Assembly (NCBI GenBank): GCA_038503035.1
Contig: JAVSML010024722.1
Coordinates: forward strand, 561,332-625,331
Direction of reading: 5' to 3'
DNA: 64,000 nucleotides
Source of the DNA: Crocodylus rhombifer
Taxonomy: Eukaryota; Chordata; Crocodylia; Crocodylidae
The translations under genes and the position numbers were made by a program. The notes below the pieces were generated by a model that saw only the letters and a program-made list of their open reading frames with translations, had not been told where the DNA came from and ran no database searches. This document shows, in pieces, positions 35,011 to 45,999 of this stretch (the first letter of the stretch is position 1; every line of letters begins with the position of its first letter).

Positions 35011-36245
35011 ATACTCATCTAGTTTGTTAATTTTTTGTTTGAATGTCCATTTTTTTTATTTAAAGAGACAACCTAACTGAAAAGGCAAAGTTTAGTATGA
35101 AAAAATACAGACATTTGATGAGGCTCATTTGGAAGTATTAACACCTTGGAACATCTCAAGTCAAATTACACTCTTTACCAAGATCTTTTTTGATTTACTA
35201 GTTAAAAAGGAATGTAAGCTTTCAGGTTTCCAGCTATTCTTTATGGTATATTTTATTTTCATTGTATCATTCCATAAGAAATCTTGACAAGTCAAATTTT
35301 TCCACACAGAGACTTCTTGTTAGAGACCTATGAGACTACTATAATTTCCTTCCCATTACATTCAATGAATTCCATGCAAGTGAAAGGGAAAATGGATAGT
35401 GGAGGCTGAGTTCTTGTATTTCCTATTGTGTAGGTACCAAGAGGAGGAGGGGTTGCTCCTCCTCTGAGTAAATGCTAGCACTTGTATTAAAGTATTGAGG
35501 ATTAACCATTTGGAGAATGGACATGAGTCTGATTTTCTTTTCACTTACTCTAGTGTAAATCTTTGAAAACTTATTGAAATCAGTGGAGCTACACCAAAGT
35601 AAAAAAAATGGGTATATAAATATATATGCATATAAATGTGCGCGTTTATATGTGTATATATTCATATACCCACCTTTTTTTCACTATACTCACTGTAATT
35701 TCACAAATACTCTCACACACACAAATATGCACATGAAAGTTAAAGTTTCCAAGTGAGAGATTCCTTTTGATACAACTATTAAAGGTATGAGAAATCACCA
35801 GATAAACCAACATTAACATCCATACCAAAATCAATTCACATGCCTTACCACCCAAACATCATGACCACCAAACAGTACAATAAATGTTTCTATTTCTCCA
35901 CAATAAACTTCTTTTCTACTCCAATATGTTAGCAGTTGCAATGCAAATATACATTTCCTTTCAATTATTTCCTTCCCCCCTCCCTGAGTTTCTGCTCTGA
36001 CATTTAATGGTTTAAGTTCTATTCCATTAAGTATATTATGTTAATTTGAATGGAGACGATATGGGATCTGACTAATAGTTGTGTATGTGAATGTAGAAAT
36101 TGAAAACAATTCAAACCATTGTGCGGGAGTTGACAGTCTATGCCCTGTGGGCCACGTCTGGCCCACAGCCACTGAAGCCAGCCCATAGACTGGGGAGAAT
36201 CAGTAGCGTTCCAGCAACAGAGGGCTTTGCCTGTGCTGGACCACA
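35011..36245. other. Intron; TA-rich alternating tract near 35610-35665
   Basis: Around 35610-35668 the sequence alternates TATATA, TGCATA and GTGCGCGTTTATATGTGTATAT. It is a degenerate dinucleotide microsatellite with strand-separation or Z-DNA potential. No gene is seen. Confidence 0.5.
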
Positions 36246-36253
36246 GTGGCCAG

Positions 36254-36657
36254 TAGGGTTGTGTGAGGCTTCAGTCACTGATTTGATTTGGCAGAAATTT
36301 GGCCTGATTCGGTGGCTGAATCTACAAATCCAAATCAAATCAGGAGACCCTTCTGCTCTACTTCCAGGTCTGCTGCTGAGCACGCTCCCTCCCCGCCATG
36401 CTCCTGTGGGATGCTCCATCTGCCCCACTATCTCCGTGTTTACAAGCCATGCTTGGTACCTTGAGGCATGTAGAAAAAACATTTAAAGCTGTGTCTATGG
36501 CCAGATCCCTAATTCTCCAAGTCAGCTTTGAATCTTCAGGTTCGGATTTGGCCGAATCGAATTGGGACAGTGATCTGAATCAACTAATTGAATCCCTGTC
36601 CCTGAATCAGGCCAAATCTGAATCCAAATCGAATATGGCCCATTTTGCACACCCTTA
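36254..36657. mobile_element. hAT-like MITE, 404 bp, with 8-bp target duplication
   Basis: The left end is TAGGGTTGTGTGAGG; the reverse complement of the right end is TAAGGGTGTGCAAAATGG. GTGGCCAG is repeated exactly on both sides (36246-36253 and 36658-36665), matching the 8-bp duplication of hAT transposons. The body is rich in ATTCGG/CCGAAT and AATCAAAT/ATTTGATT words, typical of foldback-prone MITEs. There is no transposase, so the copy is non-autonomous. It is inserted in another GC-rich repeat-like segment (about 36125-36800). Confidence 0.75.
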
Positions 36658-36946
36658 GTGGCCAGGAGTTGGGCAGTAGAAACTTTGCCCCTACCACCTG
36701 GTGGCAGGGAGCTTTGCTTTTTCTGCAGGTAGGGAGTAGAGAGAGGCAGCAGCAGATGGATCCTACCACCAGCTTGCCTCAGAACCAAGCTGAATTATTT
36801 TGCCTGCCACCAGAGGAAGTTTGCCAACAGCTGCCACAGACTGTGCAGGGGAAAAAGGAGAAAGCCATAGACCAAAGTTACCTAAGAAGTATATCTCCCA
36901 CAGAAAATGTTTCTCCTCAGGGCAAATCTTCTGTGGTTTAAGAGAG

Positions 36947-37133
36947 GTAGTTAGCCATGTTAGTCTGGAGTTAGGAGGAAGGTAGGGCAGGATGGACTTC
37001 TTATAGACTAACTTATTCTGCTTGGCATAAATGTTTGTAGGCTGTAGCCTATGACAGTACTTGAAGTGGGCTTTAACCTATGAATGCTCATGCCTCTCTG
37101 AATGAGTTGGTCTACAAGGTGCCACCCTGCCAG
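36947..37133 (+). mobile_element. Reptile interspersed repeat with inverted core, copy 1
   Basis: Contains GTTAGCCATGTTAGTCTGGA, then GGCAGGATGGACTTCTTATA with GACTAACT, and at the far end GAGTTGGTCTACAAGGTGCC with ACCCTGCC. The last block is the inverted counterpart of the second, so the middle is a foldback. A reverse-orientation half copy lies at 54986-55067. It is a high-copy amniote repeat from memory; the superfamily is not certain. Confidence 0.55.
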
Positions 37134-38520
37134 CCTCCTGTGATTAGTTAGAGTGGAAGCCTGGTCTGACAAACTGCACAAGAGATGCCAGACACAAAAG
37201 CAGCATAGAGGGCTGAGTTTGATGTACAGTAAGACAAGATAGTGAGAAAGGAGACCTACTGCCTAGTCCAATTCTGTAGCAGTTGTTCAGATGTCACCAA
37301 ATCTATAACCCTGGTACCTGCCTTGCCCAAAGCCATTGTGCTCTAGCTGTAGCAAAGCCCTTGGGCTTCAATGTTCATGCCAACTCTAACATCCTCATCT
37401 TCTCTACTCAACTTTTCTCAGATCTTCTGCCATTTCACAAGGGGTCACGGCCTGTCGTGGAGTTATAAACTTTGCTCTGAGATTAATTTCTATAACTTGG
37501 TCTCTCAGTCTCCACTTGCACTCTTGTTGGTGCTGGTGGGTTAGGACTAATAGAAGTGAGTCCATGTTGAGGGATACACTTACAGTGAAAGCTGTCTTGA
37601 GAATCAGTGGGCACTGACAGAAGTGTACCTCTTTGGTTTAACCCATGGCACTTCACAGAAAGTGCTCTGAATCAGCCCAATCCCCTTGACCCAGCAGATG
37701 TTTCCTTTTGGGTTGGTGGGGGGGGAAGAGGGAATGGAGCTCCGCCTCGGAGCTGATCCAGCTGAGGAGCTGCATGTCTTCAGCCTATCTCCCCTAGCCC
37801 TACCTCCCACCCCAGCTCGGGTGCTGTAGGCAGGATGGGAGGGCAGAAGGGAGGGGCAGGTAGCTGCCAGCTGGGGTTTGCCGAACCTGAGCTGGAGCAG
37901 GGGTGGGTGGATTGGAGCTCCTCCAATCCTGCTTTACTTTTAGGAGGTATATTAGGTTATAACAAATAATTATATACTTCTTTTCGGGGTTTTAATGAAA
38001 CATTTTTAAAGTGTGGAGTAGAGAGTAATTGTGAATGATTAATTCTGAGACGCCCCCCGCCCCAAAAGGAAGATTGTCAAGGAACATTTACCAGAAGGGA
38101 ATCTATCATAAATATTTCCTCTGCAAATATTGGTACATATTTCACCAAAGGTATGTTATGGAAAAATCAACTGTACTCTGAAGAGTTTTTGTACTACATC
38201 TGGAGACTAATTCAATTGCAGAGTGTAAAGTAGAAGGATTTTAGTCCTGATTTAAGTACAAGTTGGAAAGGATTTGTAACTATGGAGTTGCTGATAATGC
38301 CTTTTAGGTGTGTGCATGCCTGCATGTGTGAATGCATGTGTGCATGTTTGTGTGTGTCAGTGTTCCCTAGGTATTCTTTTGTCTGGCATACTGGAAAATG
38401 GTTAACACTGTAAATTTGGGGTGTCATTTTTGTAGTGGAGAATGTGTGCCAAAACAATTCAACAGTAACCACTAAATATTTGCTTTAAAATAATTTTAAC
38501 CATCTGGACTCTTTTCTTTT
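37134..38520. other. Intron; GC-rich palindromic patch and a CATG/TG repeat
   Basis: At 37730-37925 a GC-rich patch includes the palindrome GGATTGGAGCTCCTCCAATCC (37909-37929). At 38308-38358 a degenerate (TGTGCATG)n microsatellite occurs. No gene is seen. Confidence 0.45.
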
Positions 38521-38521
38521 C

Positions 38522-39430
38522 ATAGTTTCACAGTTTCATAGTTAGTAGGGTTGGAAGGGACCTGAGCAGATCATAAAGTCCAACCCCCTGCCATGGCAGG
38601 AAAGAGTACTGGGGTCAAACGACCCCAGCAAGGTGATTGTCTAGCCTTGTCTTAAAGACCCCCAAGGTAGGAGCCGGCACCACTTCTTTTGGAAGCTGGT
38701 TCCGGATCCTAGCCGCCCTGACCGTGAAGTAGCGCCTCCTCATGTCTAATCTGAATCTACCCTCTGCCAGCTTGTGACCGTTATTTCTAGTCAGTCCTGG
38801 CAGTGCTCGGGGGAACAGGGACTCCCCCAATGCCTGCTGGTCCCCTCTGACTAGTTTTTAACAGGCCACTAGATCCCCCCTCAGCCTTCTCTTATGGAGG
38901 CTGAACAGGTTCAGGTCCTGTAGCCTCTCCTCGTAGGGCCTGCCCTGCTGTCCCCTGATCATGCGAGTGGCACTCCTCTGGATCCTCTCCATGTTGTCCA
39001 CATCCCTCTTGAAGTGCGGCGCCCAGAACTGGACACAGTACTCCAGCTGTGGCCTGACCAGTGCCGAATAGAGGGGGAGGATCAACTTCTTGGACCTGCT
39101 TGAGTTGCATCTGTGGATGCATGACAAGGTACGGTTGGCCTTCCTGACTGCATCCCCACATCGCCAGCCCATGTTCATCTTGGCATCAGTGATGATGCCA
39201 AGATCCTTTTCTGCCTCTGCACTGACGAGAAGGGAGTTCCCCAGCCTGTAGGTATGGTGCTGGTTCTTCCTCCCCAGGTGCATCACCTCGCACTTGTCAG
39301 TGTTGAATCCCATCCTATTCCCATCCACCCACCCCTGTAACCTGTCTAGGTCTGATTGTAGCTTATTCCTTCCTTCTAACGTGCCCACATCCCCCACATC
39401 TTGGTGTCATCAGCAAATTTGAACAGGGTG
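38522..39430 (-). mobile_element. CR1 LINE 3' third, 5'-truncated
   Basis: Minus-strand CR1. The 5' break lies within the RT catalytic motif region (the sequence reads LFKFADDTK-like from 39425 leftward). It then shows WVDGNRMGFNTDKCEVMHLG, YRLGNSLL, EYCVQFWAPHFKRDVDNME, RRLRGDLV, NNGHKLAEGRFRLDMRRRYF and RNQLPKEVVPAPTLG. A frameshift separates the two halves near 38850. The 3' UTR and decayed tail end near 38522. It is antisense to the host gene. Confidence 0.93.
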
Positions 39431-41526
39431 CATTTGTTTTCTTTTTTGTTTTCTTTTTTCTTTTCCTTTCTTTTGAGGTGCAGTAAGAAAGGAGCATTTC
39501 AGTAAAGGCCAATTTGTGTTTGCAAAATTAATTTGGTTACCACTCCCATTTATATGATGATTACGAATACTCTTAAATGCCTAAAGTTTTAAGGAACAAG
39601 CATATTTTTCTTTTTTAAGCTTCAGGAGCTGGAAATGAACTTACAAAAGACAATAAATGGTTCCCAGAGGAATAAATACTTTGTGGGTTTGTTATTGTTT
39701 CTCTTGACAATAACACTGACATGTGCTAATAAAGGAAGAATTGAGGAGCTTGCATAGTATAGACTCCTGTGCCAGGCAAAATGTTTCCACTTTAGAGCTG
39801 GGGTCAGGTTGCCTCGTTGTAGGATAGTGAGAATGAAGTGCTTAAATTCCATTAGGACATAACACCTGCTGGCTATTTCATACAGCCGTGTTGGTGTCAG
39901 TTCTTTATGGCGCCTATTGCATACAACTCAGCAAAATAAAGGATATATTTTGGAGGAAACTTGAGAGTAATTTGCAAATGTGAATCTGGAAGATAGCACG
40001 TTTCTAGACTTATCAAAGTTTATATTTCGAGGAAGTGGTGCCTGAGAATCTTTCCTTGGCCAGAGTGAGGAAAGAAATTTCTTGTTAAAAAAAAATCAAG
40101 CTTAAAATAAGAGCTCTTGTTTCTCTAATGTAAGCCTCCAAAAAGGGGATTTATTACTTTAAGATTTGTACTGTTTAGGAACATTTTATTTTGTTTTTCA
40201 ATTTTGAAGTCCACTGACTGTTTTTTCAGTTTTGACTCCAGCTAAAGTTAAATGCAGTTGGTAGATGTACTTGTTCCTAATTTGCCCTAGCATACGAAAT
40301 AAGTGTTTTATGGTTTTTACTATAAGTCTGTTACAAAGTTTTAATAATTCTTAGAGATAGAAGTGTTATCAATTATTTTTGTGTATTCATGTTTTGCTAT
40401 CAGCACAAGTGGGGGGGGGAATAGTAGCACAGAAAAATAAATGAGCCTGTAGGTAAAATGCGTGCTTCAGTAGCTCTTGGAGAGATTTTTCCTCTGTTTT
40501 GTCATATACTGCAGCACTAGTTACATCCACTCTATTGTACATTAGGAACAATTTAACAGCACTAAATTTAAAATATGCAAGCTTTATACTGAGACTAAAT
40601 GTGTAGCCACAAGGTAAAATTAAAATATATATATATTAGTCTCATCCTTAAAAAAAAGCCTTTAAAGTTTCCATTATCCATTATGTCAGGTAGCAAATAT
40701 CTTCTCAATGTAACTCCAGACATTAAATCTGTCAAGAGGCATGCAGTAAAATAAATGTCTGGGATACCTTCATAAACAAAAATCTTATTTCCATAATTCA
40801 TACAGCTGGCTGGCATTTATTGGCACGTCAGGTGCAATGGGGACATTTCAGGAACATTAACATGTACAGCATCATTTGTCAACAAAGCAACAATGTAAGC
40901 AAATCGTTCAGAACTCATACAGATTTACAGCTTTCTCTGCCAGCTGCTAATTACGGTGTGCTCTGCCTATTTGGTATGGTCTTTTTTATTGGAAAATGAC
41001 AAAGGGGTTATGGTATCCCAGTTTGGAATATAGATGCGCCTTTAGTAATAATATGAGTAGTAATATGACTATACAGCCTGGAGTTTTGATCTCATTTCAC
41101 TAGTCTTATAATTGATCAGTTTTGATTGATGAAGGACAAAGAGAAATTCACAGTGGTATTTACTTACTGTTGTAAGTAACCTCTACAAACAAAGAAATAA
41201 TAAAATATCATAGAGCACAGATAAGTATTCTTATTCTACATGTTGTTTTATCCTATTGAACATGACAGAGAATATTCACTTGTCAGAGAGAATCTGATGT
41301 TTATTGAGCAACGTTTATAATGGCTTATGCATTACAAATTGACAAATACATTCTGAACAATGGAGAAGCTCCTTTAATAAATAATAAAGAGAAAATTTAC
41401 AGCATTTTAAAATAAAATGAAGATTATGGGAGAAGCTGACAAAATCAGGCATGGCAGATGTAAGAGCAGCCAGGTCAGATTTGCCTTGAACAAATCTATT
41501 AGTTATGTTATAATGCAGGTTATGAT
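39431..41526. other. Intron without recognised genes
   Basis: Begins with a T/C-rich tract (39436-39475) next to the CR1. The rest is ordinary AT-rich sequence with a G-run at about 40410. Nothing was recognised. Confidence 0.5.
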
Positions 41527-41560
41527 AGCTAGATAGCTAGATAGCTAGATAGATAGAGAG
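41527..41560. repeat. (GATA)n / (TAGATAGC)n microsatellite
   Basis: Four TAGATAGC-type units followed by GATAGATAGAGAG. A short simple repeat. Confidence 0.9.
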
Positions 41561-41581
41561 ATCAATTTCAGTTAGTGATGG

Positions 41582-41640
41582 AAAGTCAGTTTTACTTTGC
41601 ATTTCCAGGTCACCTTGGTCAGTTTGCATTTCAACCTTAG
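41582..41640 (+). repeat. ~60-bp short repeat, copy 1
   Basis: The sequence from GAAAGTCAGTTTTACTTTGC to TTTGCATTTCAACCTTAG is nearly identical to 45202-45262, where it interrupts the RT of a gypsy element. Within the unit GTCAGTTT...GCATTTC is itself repeated twice. Length and function are unexplained. Confidence 0.6.
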
Positions 41641-43559
41641 AAAAATAAAATTAATAAAGACCTGTACATCTAATTAATAAATTAATTATGCTGTCCTTAT
41701 TATAGTACCTGTTATTCAGCTAAAGGTAAGAGGATTTCGTGGGCTAAATACATATTTAGGTACATAATAAAAATCCTTATTGCAATTCTTATTCTTAGTT
41801 TCAGTGCATGAACAGTAACCACTATTCAAAGTTAAGATCTTGACCATTTAATTTTTTAAGGAAAATGTAATTAGACCACATTATGGATTAATCCCTTGCC
41901 AATTTTCATTTTTAAATCAAAGCAATTTTAGACACGGGAACCACATAAATTGTACGCAGAGAAAGTATGTTTTGCCAGCCTTATTAAAATCCTTAAAGTC
42001 CATGTTTTCTATAAGCTTCCAGAAATTCTCCCACAAAATGTGTGGGTGCATCCATCTGTGCATAAAAAAATGGGCAGTTAGGAGCATAATTACCCAATTT
42101 TTCTTGTTGGAATGTAGGTGTTTATTCACAAATGATTTGACCTGCAAATTTTGCAGGTTCACTTTTTGAACATCCATTAAAAATGTTCCTCTAAATTCCA
42201 TAGGAATTTGCTTAGGAATAAAACCAGTCTTCTAAACTCTTTGCTATGGCTCAGCACAAAAGTAATTTAAGTTGATCTGAAGTACCAGTGGGATATACTC
42301 TACAAGACAGTAGTGTAGGACTGATCTTGGAAAACAGTGATTATGAATCTTGCTATGACTTGTTCAATATAAAAGGGCTTTGGCTCCAACTCTGCAGATG
42401 TAGCCGACTGTCTAGGTCAGGGCTTGGCATCTGATGGATGGGTGGCTTTCAGCAGCAGAGGAGCTTTGGCTGCAGGTGCACTCCCCATGCCACAGGGAAA
42501 AGTGGTGGTAGCATCAGGGTCCTAACAACTGCCTGTCCAACACTGACCCAGGGTGAGTTTTCTGGCCCACAGGTGGAAAAGGTTTGAGGCTCTTCAAGGA
42601 AAATTGGTGCGCTAGGACTGTAAAAATTGTCACTTAGCAAAAATGACTGAAATTGCATAATCAGCCCATAACAAGAACTATCTTCAAATAATAACCACGG
42701 TGCCCCCTAGTGGCCACACTAATCCTGGCTCTCACTCTTGTGTTTTCAGGGTACCACCCTGTCCTCTCCTGCCATGTCTTTAATGGAAGAAAAAATATGA
42801 ATGTTGGGAGGCTTCCTGCCTTCCTTCCATGCATGTTGTCATACTACCTGAATGAGGTGTCTCACCCTGCCCTGCATGTCATTGGACCACCTCACACTCA
42901 CCCTATCTTTGACTCTCATGCCAGGTTGGGTATCTCTTTCCTTTATGAGCCTCTGATAGCCTATTCTCCCACAAACAGGCCCGGGGCTTCTGGTAGACTA
43001 CCAGAACCACTTCACTACACACAGGGCTCTGAGTTTCCAAATCTCATGCAATCAATGCCCACCTGCTGGGTTTCTTCAGTGGCCTCCCATTTCCCCTGCA
43101 GTCATAGGTCATAGGTAGGGGGTGCATGGGAATGCATGTGCCCCTCTGACAGGGCTGGTGCCCACCCAATGGCTGACATGGATGCTATCAGAAGGGATGG
43201 TACCCCCCTTGACAGGGCCACCACTATTGGTGGCTTCTGTGGGTGCCCCCCAGATTCAGGAGGCACCAGTCACTCATGTCTGCATTCACTCCCATGCTTC
43301 TCAGTAAAAACAGACTCTAAACAAAAACATAAATACATAACTTACCTCTATGTGCATTTCTCCCTGCCAAGCACCTTCTCCTGTGTGACTCCCCCTATAG
43401 AGAAAGAAGATCCTTCTCTCTTCAGCCTTTGGGCCAGTCTGTCCCCTTTCCACCTCTGGAGCTGAATTTATGGGTATTAGGCCAGTGTTTTCCAGCCCTC
43501 CATGCCAAGTAGCCAGTCTTAAGGTGCCTATGCCCTTTTTCCTTCCTTCTTTCTTGCCG
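41641..43559. other. Intron, grading into the flank of the Gmr1-like element
   Basis: Positions 42420-43470 are more GC-rich and probably repeat-derived (for example GGTGCCCCCTAGTGGCCAC at 42699). TCTCCCTGCCAAGCACCTTC near 43361 resembles TCTCCCTGCTGAGCTCCTTC near 49955, at the opposite end of the gypsy element, and may mark a decayed LTR pair. No gene is seen. Confidence 0.35.
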
Positions 43560-43823
43560 GGGTACTGTTATTTGGGGGTGGGGGCCTCTTCATCACGCTC
43601 CCTGGAAAATGAATCCATGTTAGACTGCTGTTTTCCAGGCGTATCATATAACATCACATGAGCCGAAAAGTATCTGTCTTTGTTCATTTTAACCATTTCA
43701 GTAGGGTGTCATTGGTTGTGCTAGTTTCAAGGGTAATTTTTTTCTTCTTCCCCATGTTCTGTTTACTTAATTTACAGCTCACTTGATTGCTGAACATTCC
43801 TTTTCTATGGTGGCATATGCTTG
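43560..43823 (-). pseudogene. Gmr1-like RNase H, second part
   Basis: Immediately left of the hAT-like insertion the minus strand reads QAYATIEKEC and SAIK then a stop, the counterpart of the RNase H motif around the second catalytic acidic residue (YATIEKECLAIKW type). Further on, LLKWLKMNK and a final SFSRERDEEAP resemble the end of gypsy RNase H (ADxLSR-type). RNase H removes the RNA strand of the RNA-DNA hybrid during reverse transcription. Stops and changes make it inactive. Confidence 0.75.
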
Positions 43824-43831
43824 CTCATGTT

Positions 43832-44611
43832 TAGGCTTGGCAGGATTTGATTTTTTATCAATAAGTATCTATAAATGGTAATTTGACCTCACACTCATGA
43901 CCAATGGAAAATTCTTTCCATTGGTAATAACATGCATAGAAAGTGACTGTAAAAGGGGACCCTTACCCCCGTTACTAGATGGTAGAGAAAGAGAGATGGA
44001 GTTACAGAGGGTTAAAGGGGAAAACAATGGGCAGCCTAATGACTCATCAGTTAAGCAATTAGCTGCTCATTCACACATGCAGGAAGCAGACCGGAGGGAG
44101 GGAAATAACAGACTACTTAAACCCCTACCCAAAGTCCATGGAGGTGGGAGGGAGGGGGAGAGTATTCAAGTCTCCAGCCAGTGGCAGCAGGGCTGGGCTA
44201 GCTTAGCATGGGGTGCCAAGGGCAGCCACTGCCTCTTCCTGTGTTCCCAGACCTCTAGAAGTGCTGCTGCCCTCCTCTTTTGGTCCCTACCTGCCTGGCT
44301 CTTTCCTGATGAATGAGCAGAATGATTTAAAGCATGTCTGATTTCCTGATTTATGGCTGTTTACTTTGTGTATTTTGATATGTGGTTTTATAAAGCTTTT
44401 AAGAATATACTATCATTACTAAATCATCTGGCCCATACCCCTAATTTCACTCAATCCTGAAAATTTAAAACAATAACTATTGAAAAATACCCCTGATTTT
44501 GCTCAATCCTGAAAATTTAAATAAATTAAAATCGAAATGAATACTTTAAAATAAGCATTGATTTTAGCTGTCAAAATTATAAAAAATGAAAATCAAATTC
44601 TGCCAAGCCTA
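43832..44611. mobile_element. hAT-like DNA transposon, 780 bp, non-autonomous
   Basis: The left end is TAGGCTTGGCAGGATTTGAT and the reverse complement of the right end is TAGGCTTGGCAGAATTTGAT, with 19 of 20 equal, so the inverted ends are well preserved. CTCATGTT occurs exactly on both sides (43824-43831 and 44612-44619), the 8-bp duplication expected for hAT transposons. It disrupts the RNase H of the surrounding gypsy relic. Inside, two near copies of CTCAATCCTGAAAATTTAAA stand about 50 bp apart (44450, 44500). The 139-residue + ORF inside does not resemble a hAT transposase. Confidence 0.82.
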
Positions 44612-44619
44612 CTCATGTT

Positions 44620-44880
44620 TATGGAGTTTTGGGCTAAAGTAAGCTAATGGGTATTCTTTCTGTGACAATACAGCTCACAATACCACATCTGATGCAGCTC
44701 TATGCACAATGAAGGGCTTTGAAAAGTCTGGTGTCTGTACTACTGGATGATGGCATACTGCTTCTCTGATTTCCCAGAATGCCTCTACTACCAGTGGGGT
44801 CCATTTCACCTTGGTAGGTACCGCCACCTTTGTGAGGTCTATCAACAGTACAATCATTCCAGAGAACTGTGGGACAAGTC
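44620..44880 (-). pseudogene. Gmr1-like RT connection and RNase H, first part
   Basis: Minus strand: IDLTKVAVPTKVKWTPL, then AFWEIREAVCHH, then TPDFSKPFIVHRAASDVVL, a good match to the gypsy pattern in which RNase H begins PDFxxPFxLxTDASxxGLGAVL. The first catalytic Asp position is altered (HRAASD against QTDASD). The reading continues to KLHKHE at the border of the hAT insertion and resumes in the same frame beyond it. Confidence 0.82.
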
Positions 44881-45560
44881 CATGGTAATAATTAGCTAAG
44901 TCTAAAAATGCCTGAATCCTTGTCTTTGTGCAGGGCTGTAGATAATCCTTTAAGTCTTGTACCTAGTCAGTCATAATTTTGATCTGGCCTTTACCTTTAA
45001 TAAACTCTAAATACTAGGTCTCCTCTTTACTGAGTGTACACTTGCTGGATTTTTCTATTAGCCCAGACTTTCACAGTTCTTGTAAAATGGCTCACAATGC
45101 ATTAAGATGGTCACTCCATCCTTTTCAGAAGATGGTAGCATTATCAATATAAGCCACTGCATAGCTCTGGTGTGGCTCTATCACTCTGTCCATAAACTGC
45201 TGGAAAGTCAGTTTTACTTTGCGTTTCCAGGTCAGGTTGGTCAGTTTGCATTTCACCCTTAGAATGTAGCCACCCCATGTAGAACAAATGGCATACATTT
45301 AAAGTCAGAGAGACCTCAAAGCATCACAAATGCTGCTGTAACATTTTGTCAACCTGGGGCATTGAGTAGGTATCAAATTTTGCTGTTTCATTTATTCTCC
45401 TGAAGTTAATATATAGTCATATGTTTCCATTCAGCTTTGGCACTATCACAACTAGGCTTCTCTGCTGGCTTCTTGACACTGTTATAATGTCTTGACACTG
45501 TTCTAACAGTTTCTCTACCTCATTCTTTACAGCATTTAGCAGCCTTTAGGGAATACATCT
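44881..45560 (-). pseudogene. Gmr1-like reverse transcriptase relic
   Basis: On the minus strand, in order: LVVIVPKLNGN, RRINETAKFDTYSMPQVDKM, FKCMPFVLHG, QQFMDRVI, AVAYIDNATIF and AFLDLANYYHGLVPQF. The RRLNxxTxFDxYPMPxVD-type phrase and MPFGLHG-type phrase are typical of gypsy RTs. The catalytic YxDD motif reads YIDN, so the second Asp is lost. Stops and a ~60-bp insertion after the MPF motif confirm decay. RT would copy element RNA into DNA in the virus-like particle. Confidence 0.8.
45202..45262 (-). repeat. ~60-bp short repeat, copy 2, inside the gypsy RT
   Basis: Near-identical to 41582-41640 (GAAAGTCAGTTTTACTTTGC and TTGGTCAGTTTGCATTTCAC blocks). It interrupts the RT relic between the MPF-VLHG motif and the FQQFMD motif, which would normally be adjacent, so it is an insertion. 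Its class is unknown. Confidence 0.6.
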
Positions 45561-45999
45561 CCACCCCTCCTTGACCACTTTTCAGGGTGGTGTTTCAATT
45601 GCATGTTTTATGTACCCGGTCAGTCCTAGCTTTTCCAAGAAGATGTCCCCATATTCTTTTACCGAGTATTTGACTTATCTCTTTGTGTATGGTGTCCCCC
45701 AGGGTGATGGTTGGTACCACTTTTTCTGACTCTGGCATGCAAGGACCTAATTACAGATGTTCTGCATAAGGCACCACCAAAAAAACAGTGTGACCTGTCC
45801 ACAATTTTATCAAACTTATATGGTAGATCTGCAATGGCTTCCTCTGTCCTGACTGACATATTTCATAATCCATTGGCCCTACCCTTCAAGCTACTTCGTA
45901 TGGTTCCAGCCACTTACCCATTTTTGATTCTTCATTGGAGAGCAGCACTAATACTCATTCCTCTACCTTAAACACTTGCTCCTAAACTTCTCTGTTATA

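Noticed and set aside
41972..42201. Overlapping ORFs on both strands near 42 kb
   Set aside because: Mutually overlapping shadows in AT-rich DNA with no recognisable motif.
43897..44316. 139-residue + ORF inside the hAT-like element
   Set aside because: No transposase motif, and the element is short and non-autonomous. The ORF is probably chance.
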